Below are positions 13,360 to 23,300 of a DNA stretch of 25,598 bases, in pieces. The notes under the pieces are model-generated. The model was not told the origin of the DNA. It saw nothing but the letters and a program-made list of their open reading frames with translations, and did no database searches. This stretch comes from Kiritimatiellia bacterium (lineage in GTDB: Bacteria; Verrucomicrobiota; Kiritimatiellia; RFP12; UBA1067). How positions within the stretch are numbered: position 1 is the first letter of the stretch; each line of letters begins with the position of its first letter. The stretch is from assembly GCA_017999015.1 (NCBI GenBank), contig JAGOBZ010000005.1, positions 1-25,598 on the forward strand, given 5' to 3'. The translations under genes and the position numbers were made by a program.

Positions 13360-16300
13360 TCATTGCGGCGTCCATCCGTTGACCGCACTCGTCATGTCAA
13401 TCAGGATCACCGCGATGCGCGGGATCGGGAAGTCGTTGCCGACCAGTTGCCCCGCTTCGGCCTGCACGGTCTGCCAACGGCCGGAGGCCGGATCATGCAG
13501 ACGCAGCGCATGGACATTTTGCAGGCCGATCTGGCGCATCATGCGGAAAGCGGTGTAGCCGATCGGGAAACCGCTGTACGTCAAAACGCTGGCGCCTTGC
13601 GGCAGGTCGAGCGGGCCGCTTTCAGATGGGCCAAAGTCGATGAGTTGGGCACGGTCGAAGCCCAGCCAGACAAACATGCCGACCGTCAGCGGGAAGTCAT
13701 CGCCTTGCAGCGCGCCGCCGCCGTCACGCCATGCGCGGCGCATCACGACCTCCGGCCAGAGTTGTTCGTAGGTCGCGACCTCGATGACATTCGCGTCCGC
13801 GCGCCAACGTTCAAGCAGTTGAAACGCGGTGGAGGCTGTGTCGAGCATCTGCGCGGTGACCGGGACCGCATTGCGCTCGGCATAGACACCCCGCAACGAG
13901 GGCAGCGCTCCGGCCACCACGCGCGTTCCGCCCGAGGTGACATCCAGCCAGGCGGTGTGGCGCGTCAGCAACGCTGGATACTGTTTCTGAGTTTCACTGC
14001 GTGTCATCGGAGCGTGACGCAACGAGGCCAAGTGCAGGAGGCGCAGGTTCTCGAGGCCGGCGCCGAGCGCATTCTCCGCGAAGAACACCCAGTCACCGTG
14101 TACCGCAGGCGACGTCTCGTCATACGGCGTATCGGTCAGGCGCGTCTCGCGTCCGTCCCTTAAATCAAACGCGTAGAGTTCCTGCTGCCCGTTACGGTTA
14201 TCCTGCCAGACGATGACGGAGCCATCCATCGCAGGCCTGTATTGGCCGGCGGTGTTGGTCGTGATGCGGCGTTCCTCTCCGGTTTCCAGATCCTGGAAAT
14301 AGATCTCACCGGGACCGACATCGCGCCAGTCCTGCCAGACCACGCGGTCGTTGTTGACGTTAGGATCCAACTGATCCTGCGTGGTGGGCGATACGGCGCG
14401 TTGGATACCTGTCACAAGGTTCTTGGCATACAGTTGCGCCGGGGCCGAGGCGATACGCACATCGCGCGCCTGCCAAACCGCCCATGGCCAGTAGATCGTG
14501 GGATTGGTTTCATCGATGTCCGGCAGCGCAGAGAGCACGCGGACCGTTACGTTGGTATCGGCGAGATCCGTCCAGTAAACCGCCCATGTGCTGTCTTCTT
14601 GGCGGCCCTGCCACACCACATACCGTCCGTCGGTGAAGGGATCGTCTTGCGTGTTTTCCGACGAGGTCAGCGCGAACGGCGCACCGTTGGTCGCAACGTT
14701 GCGCGCCCAGATTTGCCACTGTTCGCCTGAGCGGTCAGTCCAGACCACCCAGTCGCCGCGCCCATGCATGCGTTGCACGCCGCGGCTTGCGGCGGCGACT
14801 TCACTGTCGCTTCCACCCAGTTCCTCGACAGCCACGTATGCTTTTGCCCAAATAACCTGGCCCAGCGCATTGCTGGCACTGACCCGCACGGTGTACCATC
14901 CCGGGAAGACCTGTACCCCGGCATCGTTGCAGCCGTCCCAGACGAAGTTGGTGCCTTCGCCGAGCGGCATCGTCGGGGCGGACCGGACGCGCGTGAGTCC
15001 GGTGCAGTCATATCCGTACGCCAACTGATTAGTCCAGAAGAAAGCGGCGTATCCCTCTTCGGAGTGCACACCGTTAGGCAGGTTCGGGAAGACGCGCACT
15101 TCATAAGCGCCGTCGGTCAGGTTTGAAACGGCAAACGGCTGGTCCACGGTCGCGCTGGGACGAATGTAATTCGCGTTCAGCGACCAGCGGTAGGTTGCGA
15201 TGTCCGTGCCGCTGACGCGGAACGGCGCGGTTATTGCTGTATGCGGATGCGTGGGTGCTTCAAGCAGCACGACGGCGGTCGCATCGGCTGCGACGGTCCA
15301 AGAGGCATGGACGGCATCGGAGTCCGGCGGATACTCGCCGTGTTCGTTGCGCGCGATCACGTCCAGCGTATAGCCGCCTGCGGCCGCGCAATCCAACGCG
15401 ATCAGTTCGCTGGACGGCGCCTCAGCCGACCACGCGCCACCGTTCAGCCGCCAACGATAGCGGTCAACCGCTTCACCTGAAACGCTGATCGAGAGCAGGC
15501 CGGGCCGCATCGGGGTGGCGGGCAGTCCGCCGAGCTGCGGCCAGGCGCGGATGCCGCGAAACACTTCAACGCCCGCGTGCAGCGGGATGGGGCCGGGCGG
15601 CGCCGAGAAATCAAAGCGCACGTCGCCGGGACGCGTGCTGGCAAGTTCGGCGAGCAGCGAGAGTCCCGTGCGGTTGGCCGCCAACGTCAGAGTCGTACCG
15701 TCCCCGGCAGGGTCGAGTACGACGATCTGCGCAGTCTGCGCTTCTTCCGCGTTCATCGCGGCATCGGTGGCACGATAGGTGATAGCGTGGGCCCCTACGG
15801 GCAGAGAGAAAGGATAAGCCGGCTGCCAAGCCGCCTCCGGAGCCGACTTGTACTCGATGGCCACCGCGCTGGTATCTTGTGAGAGGAAATACACCTGTGT
15901 CGCCGGCGCGATGTAATTCGTTCCTTGATAAAACAGGTGCTTGCCGGAGAATTCGATCGAAGTGACCGGCGGCGTAGTGTCGACCGCATCGGCGGCATAC
16001 GTCACCGTGTATGACAGGCCACCGGCGGGGACGATGTCGAACAGATGCAACTCGTCGAGCCGCGTGTTGCCGATTTTCAAATATCGGGTCGTGGTCCAGA
16101 CATTGTTGCTGTTGACGGCCGTGCCGTCAGGGCGCAGGACCTGCGCGATGCGGCGCTTGTTCTGTCCGGGGTCGGCCACGCGCAGATAGACCGGCCCTTC
16201 TGTCAACGTTGTGCCGGTCAGGGTGAAGGTCGATGCGTTGACCGGGTTGATCACGCCGTTCAGTGCCAAGTTGACCGGCAAAACGTTGCCCTCGCTTTCA

Positions 16301-17352
16301 TAGAGGGCGTCAGGCAGTTGCTCAGGATCGCGGTCGGTGTCGGCCAGAAAATCGCGCACGGCGTCTCGCCCCACAGTGTCGTTCAACACCTCATGAAGAA
16401 TGAAATGGGCGGTCATCGAACGGATCAGCGACGTTTCCTCGCCGCCGAATTCAGGGGCATGAGTGTAGGTGGCTTTGAATTCTGTGAACGTTCCGGAGAG
16501 CGAGGTGATCATGTCCCACGCGGCCACACGCGCCCGGCCAGGCTCAATGTCACCGATATTGACCGTGAGCGAAGTCCGGTCGAGTGGCGCGTCCATGACG
16601 CGGCAGCCGATGAGCTGCGCGATCAGCAGCAGCAACTGCTTATTCTCGACAATCCGCGGTTGTTCCGAGCGGATCACGACATTGCGCGCGCTGCCGTAGC
16701 CGACATTCTTGACAAGCACTCCCAACGTGAAGGGAACCGGAGCCTCAACCTGTTCGGTGAAGGGATCGTCGCCCTGCACATCGCGCGGTTGGAAGTAGAT
16801 GATGTCCAACTCAGGTTCAGGCTTGACGGTGATCATGTCGGGAATGGCGAACATGACGTTTTCAGGGATCGTCTCTCCGCGCATGCTTCCCGCGAGATCG
16901 CAGTGCACGTAGTAGCGGACACCGCTGGGTGATTGGCCACCGGCGCCGGGCTTGGGCACGATGAACCATTTGACCGTGGCCTTTGCGCCCGGCGCGATGT
17001 TGCCTTCGCCGTCGATGCCGTTGATGTTGATGAGTTCCGGTTGGCGAACCCAGAACAGGGCGGTGGCATCCTCTTGAACACCACCGCTCTGAGGCTGCGT
17101 GAAACGCAGCCCCGCCGTGAAGCCGGTAATGGGATCCACCGCGTCGTTGTTGGTCACCTCCAGCGTGGCCAGAAAACCGATCCGCTCCAGTGTCAGCTCT
17201 TGCAGAATCTCAATTTTTACAGCCGCGCAGAACCCTTGGTATTGCTGTTGGGCTTGTGCAGCGAGACTCAACATGATTGCCAGCCCGGCGGCGCAAGCCA
17301 GCGGCGTGGCGGGGCGGCTCAGGGTACAGATGGTCGCGAACAGGCGCTTCAT
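13360..17352 (-). CDS. Large secreted protein with TolB-like propeller and FlgD-like Ig domain
   Basis: The product has 1330 residues with a signal peptide (about 1-35: ATPLACAAGLAIMLSLAAQA). The N-terminal half is a chain of beta-rich modules without secure names, including a CARDB-like segment near 165-290 (PVPFTLGVLVKNVGYGSARNV) and an Ig-like module starting DTTPPVTSIEFSG. Around 790-850, NFVWDGCNDAGVQVFPGWYTVRV is an FlgD-type Ig signature. Residues about 850-1140 contain TolB/WD40-like blades, for example DDPFTDGRYVVWQGR, DQLDPNVNNDRVVWQD, IYFQDLETGEERRIT and DETSPAVHGDWVFF. The C-terminus has two related segments, GDDFPLTVGMFVWLGF (about 1213) and GNDFPIPRIAVILIDM (about 1306). GGGAGGTG precedes ATG 17352, which overlaps the giant gene's stop (ATGA). 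The propeller suggests protein or glycan binding at the surface. No catalytic motif was seen. Confidence 0.85.
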   Translation of the reverse strand: MKRLFATICTLSRPATPLACAAGLAIMLSLAAQAQQQYQGFCAAVKIEILQELTLERIGFLATLEVTNNDAVDPITGFTAGLRFTQPQSGGVQEDATALFWVRQPELININGIDGEGNIAPGAKATVKWFIVPKPGAGGQSPSGVRYYVHCDLAGSMRGETIPENVMFAIPDMITVKPEPELDIIYFQPRDVQGDDPFTEQVEAPVPFTLGVLVKNVGYGSARNVVIRSEQPRIVENKQLLLLIAQLIGCRVMDAPLDRTSLTVNIGDIEPGRARVAAWDMITSLSGTFTEFKATYTHAPEFGGEETSLIRSMTAHFILHEVLNDTVGRDAVRDFLADTDRDPEQLPDALYESEGNVLPVNLALNGVINPVNASTFTLTGTTLTEGPVYLRVADPGQNKRRIAQVLRPDGTAVNSNNVWTTTRYLKIGNTRLDELHLFDIVPAGGLSYTVTYAADAVDTTPPVTSIEFSGKHLFYQGTNYIAPATQVYFLSQDTSAVAIEYKSAPEAAWQPAYPFSLPVGAHAITYRATDAAMNAEEAQTAQIVVLDPAGDGTTLTLAANRTGLSLLAELASTRPGDVRFDFSAPPGPIPLHAGVEVFRGIRAWPQLGGLPATPMRPGLLSISVSGEAVDRYRWRLNGGAWSAEAPSSELIALDCAAAGGYTLDVIARNEHGEYPPDSDAVHASWTVAADATAVVLLEAPTHPHTAITAPFRVSGTDIATYRWSLNANYIRPSATVDQPFAVSNLTDGAYEVRVFPNLPNGVHSEEGYAAFFWTNQLAYGYDCTGLTRVRSAPTMPLGEGTNFVWDGCNDAGVQVFPGWYTVRVSASNALGQVIWAKAYVAVEELGGSDSEVAAASRGVQRMHGRGDWVVWTDRSGEQWQIWARNVATNGAPFALTSSENTQDDPFTDGRYVVWQGRQEDSTWAVYWTDLADTNVTVRVLSALPDIDETNPTIYWPWAVWQARDVRIASAPAQLYAKNLVTGIQRAVSPTTQDQLDPNVNNDRVVWQDWRDVGPGEIYFQDLETGEERRITTNTAGQYRPAMDGSVIVWQDNRNGQQELYAFDLRDGRETRLTDTPYDETSPAVHGDWVFFAENALGAGLENLRLLHLASLRHAPMTRSETQKQYPALLTRHTAWLDVTSGGTRVVAGALPSLRGVYAERNAVPVTAQMLDTASTAFQLLERWRADANVIEVATYEQLWPEVVMRRAWRDGGGALQGDDFPLTVGMFVWLGFDRAQLIDFGPSESGPLDLPQGASVLTYSGFPIGYTAFRMMRQIGLQNVHALRLHDPASGRWQTVQAEAGQLVGNDFPIPRIAVILIDMTSAVNGWTPQ

Positions 17353-20300
17353 TGGGCACCTCCCTTCGTCCGGCCCGGTGTTCCATGCGTGGGCGTCATG
17401 CTCGGGAACTGCATACCGCACAGGTGCCGGACCAGCACGCCGTGCGCGTAGTACGCGATGTCCTCACGCAGTTCAAAGGTGTAAACGGTGGCAGATTGCG
17501 AGGTGGGCACCGATGCCGTCACGGTGGCGGTCACATCGTTCGTGCACACGACACGGTCGCCGGCTCGGATGTCTTTGGCGAGCGTCCAGCCGCGCGCGTC
17601 CGTCCAGATTCGGTGCTCAGCCGTTGTGCGCAGCGTGGTGCCGCTGTCCAGCGTGATCTGGTGAATGGTCACGTCCGGCCGTTTGTACGTCTCGGTGATG
17701 CGCGCCACATCCTCTTGGCGCGGTCCGGTACGGACGACATCGCCGGGCTTGACCGTCTCAATGGCGCGCAAGCTTCCGTCAGCCATGAGCACGGGCGTTC
17801 CTGCTTCAAAGCAACCGCCGCCCGCGCCGCCGTAGCCGCCTCCACCGCCGCCGCCGCCTCCACCGCCGCCTCCGCCACCGCCGCCTGACGAGGTGGCGCC
17901 CAGCATGTCGGCGATACAGAAGATGGTCTGGTAGATCTTCATCATGTCGCCGATGCCGATCGGGACATAATCGCTGTCAGCCACCTCCCACGCCAGGTTG
18001 ATCGCCGCTTGCGCCTGTGCCAGCGAAGTCCCGGACATCGATCCGTACATGCCGTTCAGGTGGGACATCAGCTTTTCGACCGCTTCCATGAAATCATCGG
18101 TGCAAGGATTGTATTGTGGCGCGTCGCTCAGCGTTCCGGCGCCGCGCGTCAGGCTGGCTGCACTGCGTGGCGCGGCCAGAGGCGCCATCACCGGCGCGGT
18201 CATCGCCTGGGGAGCGACCGGCGCACCTTGGTCGCCCCAATAACTCACCGTGTACGGAATCTCAATCTGCTCCATGGGCGCCAAGACCGGCAGGTAGCTG
18301 ATCGCCGGCGTCATTGAGGCCGTCGCGGTCTGCGATCCCCGCACGGTGAATTCCGTCATCTTGATCAGGCCGTAGTTTTTGGCGGTCGCCGTGAAGGTGC
18401 GCTCGAAGGGCCCCGTTACCGTGCCGAAATCACGGTACACGGGATCAACGACCAGCACGGGCGCCGGCACATACGTGGAGAAGGTCTGTTCGATCTTGAT
18501 TTCATAGCGGTCGGTGAACGGCACCGGAACGACCGTGAAGGTCACCGTCACTAATTCGCGCGTCAGGATCGGCTCGACCGAAGTCACCAGATCGGCTTCG
18601 ACCTGCGCGGTGCCGGCCTGCGTGGCGTGTCCGGAAGCGGAGACCTGCCAGTGCCAACGGCCTTCCATGAGATCGCTGATCACCACGTCGCCGTTGGCGT
18701 CGGTCTTGAATCCGGTACGTTCGGTGCCGTCCAGTGCGCTGCGCACACGGACCGAAGCATCCGGCACCACCTGGCCGAGACTGTTCGCGACGTGGAAAGC
18801 CAAGCTGCCGCGCAGTTCCGAGGTGACCTTGGCATACAGGTTCAGCGATTTCGTCGTGACCGAGTTGGTGCCTGTGATCGCAAGCGAATCGCTGTAGTAC
18901 TTCATTTCAACGTCATCGCCAGGCGCGTAGAGCACCTGGAAGGTGAAGCTCTGGCCGGGGGCGAGATCAGGCAGCGCGAACGTGCCGTCCTGTTGCGGGG
19001 TCAACGCAACCTGCATCCACGGGACCGTGGGCGCGGTCATCTTGACGCCGAGCAACGCCTTGAAGCCGTCATTCCGCAGCTCGACGTCAGACGAACGGGT
19101 CTTGCCGCGGTCGAGACTCATGTCCACATAGCCGTTGGCCGGCGCGGCTACAGTGATGAGCGGCAGCGGTGCCGTCACGGACACGCGCGCGTCAAACGGG
19201 ATCCGCAGTCCTTCCGGCGTGACCAGTTCATACTGGCAGTTGAAGGCCGGCAGAGCCTCTTCGGTTGCAAAGAGCTTCAGCGTGACCGGCACAAGCTGCT
19301 TGGGCGGCAATCCGAGCCCTTCGACGTTTTCCACGACCCCGCTCACCACGCTCATCGGCAGCAGGTTGGTGACCCCTTCCGTGATCTGCCAAGCGGTGAA
19401 TGCAGCGGTCAGGTTCGTGAACGTGAAGCTGCCCGGGTTATACGCATTCAAACGAAGGGTCAGAATGTCGTTGGCGGCCATCCGCACGGTGCCCTCGGCC
19501 GGTCGGAAATACGCCTGGTAGATGGCGGTCTGGCCATGGTTCAGGCGATCGCGCACGTCGGGGTGCGCCGCCCAGATTTGGCAGAGGCCTGAGATGCCGG
19601 GAACGATCGGCCATTCGGCTCGGAAGCAGCCGTTCGAATCGCTGACGGCATCCACGTACCATGCGAACCCGTCGAGCCCGATACCGGCACTCACAGGGGC
19701 ATTCGTCATCGGCATGCCCGTGGCGCGCTCAAAAGCGTAGCCTGTGATCACCAGCGTTTCGCCCGCGCGATACGCAAGCTGTTCGGGCAGGCCGAAGGCC
19801 GTATACGGCGTCGGCCGCGGCGTGATCGACAGGCGCGCCTGCAGTGGCCCAGACAGCTCTTCACCCGCTGTGCCGCACGCCGTATAGACATAGGCAGCGG
19901 CGACTTCGATAAACGCCTGGGCTTGTTCGCCCAGTGCCTCGGGCACGATGATTTCGGGCAAGACCATTAAGGTCGAGCTGTTGGCCGGGATTCGCACAAA
20001 GCCGCGTTGCCCGTCCGGCGTGGCGATCAGCGAAGCCTTGGGCATCATGACATCGACCCGGTTGACCTCCGTTTCGTTGACGTCCAACACACGGATTGCG
20101 ACGTCGCCGGGCTGGCCGTTGCGCCACATCACGAGGTCGATCGGCACTTGGCTGCGGTTATAGAAGCGCGCCTGCGGCACACATGCCGCACCGGCGACAG
20201 GCTGCTGTTCGACCGTGATTTCAATCTGCACCTGCGCGAGGCTCGGTGTGCCGCCGGTAAAGGCCAGCTCATAACGCACGGACGCGCTCGTGTCGTCTAG

Positions 20301-23300
20301 TGCCTGAAGCAGCACACCCGAATAGGTTTGCTGTCCGGCTTCGGTCGCGCACGGATATGTGACAGCCAGTTGCACGTTTCTACCCGACACAGCAGACTGC
20401 GCGGACGCGACGGTGCGGGTCATGCTGGAACCGCCCGTTACCGCACGGGTGAGTTCAAGCTGCGCCACATCGAGCGCTGCGTCGCCGGTCAGGTTGCTGA
20501 CGGTGACCACACACTGATCAAAGTAGCGCAGGAGCGCATGGCCGCCTGCCTCTGGATTGACGTTCAGCGCGAAACCGGCGTGGTAGACCGGGAGTTGGCG
20601 CGCGGCGCTCTCGGTGCCTTCACTGTTAACGCCGCGCACCTCGTAACGTGTCAAGGCGCTGCCGGAAAGACCGGAGTCGGTGAAGCTCGTGCCCGTCAGC
20701 GGCGTCGCGTTTAGTTTGACGTTGTTGCGGTAGAGGTTGACCCCGACATGTTCGGCGCGCGTTTGCCAGGTGATTCGCGGAATCCGATCAGTGCCGACAA
20801 TCACATCGGTGCGCACCACGCCGGGCAGCGTCAAATCAATCGATGCCTCGTTGGAGAGCGCCTCGTTGAGGTTGATGTCCGCTGCGGAGACGGTGTAGGT
20901 CCAGGTCCCTTTGGCCGGGTTGTCGAGAATGTAGCGCGTGCCGGCAGAGAGCCGGTCACGCAGCAGGGTTCCGTTGCGGTAGACGCGGAAACGTGCGGGT
21001 TGTTCGCCGGATGTGGAATACTCCCATTCGACGCGTACGCCGGAACTGGAGAGCGATGCCGTGAGATTCTGCGGTGTCGGCGGCGGCGTGCGGTCGGAGA
21101 TGCCTAGCGCGATGGGGCTGGGAGCGGCCATAGAGCCGCGGCGTACCGAACACACCGCATACCGGAAGAAACCGTCTTCCGGCGGCAGATCTTCATAGGA
21201 GGCAGCAGTGATTCCACCGGCAATCAGCGTGTCCGGCATCGTGCCGGCCGCACCCGCCTGCCGGTAGAGAGAATAGCTTTCAGCGTCCGGTACCGCAAGC
21301 CACGCCAACTTGATGACGCCGCCCTTTTGATCGGTCGAGGCGCGCAGGTCGGTGACCGACGGAGGAGGCTCCGGCAAGGCGGTGTTATAGAGCTCCGCCT
21401 GTGCCGCTCCGCCGAGTTGCGTGCCGGCGTTGCCAAGCATGTCGCTGACGGTGAGCGTGAACCCGGCGATGCCGCTGCCCATGGAGGGCAACAGCTCAAT
21501 CGTCCCGGTCCAATTTGTGCCGCCACCTGTCAATGTGATCGGCAGGGTCGCGCCCTCGGGCGGCACAAAACGCAATAGCGGGGTGCCGGACGGCGTCTCG
21601 TCCAGCATCAGCGAGATCTGCATCAGGACAGGATTGGTGACCTGAATGAGTCCCGCTGGCACGGTCGTGAGCAAACCGGCCGGCGCGCGCGTGTCGAGAA
21701 CCATGACCGGCCCTGCGGGCGTCACGCCTGTCGCACGGTTGCCGGCAAAGTCCGTACCTGTGACCTTGACCGCGAGCGGCCCCGAACCCGCAACGGCCTG
21801 CACGTTGTACACGCTGGTGTAGCGGTTGGGCGCGGTGTTGCTGACGGTCAGCATGGTGGGGCCGCTGGCAGCGGGCGGCTGCACCGTGATGATGGGCAGA
21901 CCCGACAACGGTTCGGACGATTCGATTTCGATCTGCAGCGGGCCGGTGCCGCACGGACTCGGTTTGTCGAAGGCGTTCGTAAAGACGGGCGGCGTGCCGT
22001 CGAAATCGTTGGTGATCAGATTAGGAATCTGCGAAACATTATGCGCGGCATCACGTCCGATCGCGGCAAAGGACCAGCGCCCGTCGGACGGCGGCGTGTG
22101 AACCAGCGGATTGGCGGTGGTCCACGCGCCTTGCCAGGTGGCGCCGTTGGTGGCGGAGAACGGCGCTGCGGCCCGCAACAGGGCAATGCTGGCGGGCTGC
22201 TCGCCCTCCGGCGCGAAGAGCCAGTCAAACTGCAGCCCCGTGCCTTGTTTGTAGCCGGGTGTGCCCAATGTCACCGGCGCGGGTGCGCCGGAGTCACGCA
22301 TGACACGACGCTCATTGGAACGTCCGGAGCCGAACTCGTCGGTAACCCAGGCGGCGATGATGTTTTCGCCTTCGACCAGTGTGACAGTGGCGGAGAAGGC
22401 GCCGTTCTGTGCGGCGGAGACCTGATGCACGACAGCGCCGTTGCGACGCAGCGTCACGGTTGCGAACGGCTCCGCCGTGCCGCTGGCGGCGATGGCGGCG
22501 TCTGTGGTCAGCAAACCGTCCTGCGGCGCGGTCAACACCGGGTTCGGCGGCGGCTGGATGTTCACCGTCACGTTGAACGAGCGCGTGCCCAGATTGCCGC
22601 GGGTGTCGAGCGCTTCAAGCCGAACCCGGTGTGTGCCGGGGGCGAGTGTCCGAACATCCCAACGTGCGTTGAGGCTGGCGGCATTGGTTTCGGCAACGAC
22701 CGTTTCATCCACAAGAGCGCGCAGCGAGGCGACGCCTAAACCGGATGAGGCGGTGGCGGTCAGGAGGAAGGGCCGCGTCAGAACCGCGCCCTCCGCGATG
22801 TTGCAGGCCGTGATCTGAGGGCCGCCGGTGATGTAGGTGACCGGCAGCGTGACCGTGTCGCTGACCTGCCCCGCAGCATTGCGGAACCGGATGTAAAGGG
22901 TCTTAAGCCCTCCCCCGGCCGAGAGCGCCACGCTCTTGGGCGTGGTGAAAGGATCAAAGAAACTGCCGGTGAAGAGCGAGTCTTCGCTGATCTGCACCGC
23001 TTCAGCCACGCGAGCGGCCAAGGCCAGCGTGATACTCGCCACGCCGACCGTGCGGTTGCCGTCATGCGCGTCGGCGGCCGGCGTCAGGACGGGTTCGGCG
23101 GTCAGTAACGGCTCGCAAACGACATTCCCCACATGGTTGGACTGCACGGTGGCCAGATCGGCTGCGCCCCACCAGACGTTGGTGGCGGTCACGAGCGCGC
23201 CTGCGGTTGCCAGCGCGTTGGTCTGGTTGTTACGCACGATCGAGCGCGAGACTTCCATTGTGGCGTCGGCCTCTACGAACAGCGCCACGGCATTATAGAG

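Noticed and set aside
12417..13382. 321-codon plus-strand open frame opposite the rhodanese-like gene
   Set aside because: It is antisense to a coherent signal-peptide protein with family motifs, and its own translation shows none.
17349..17813. A mini-intein or a pretoxin Hint followed by a toxin
   Set aside because: The C-terminal Asn is absent, there is no endonuclease insertion, and only 22 low-complexity residues follow, so neither splicing nor toxin release is supported.
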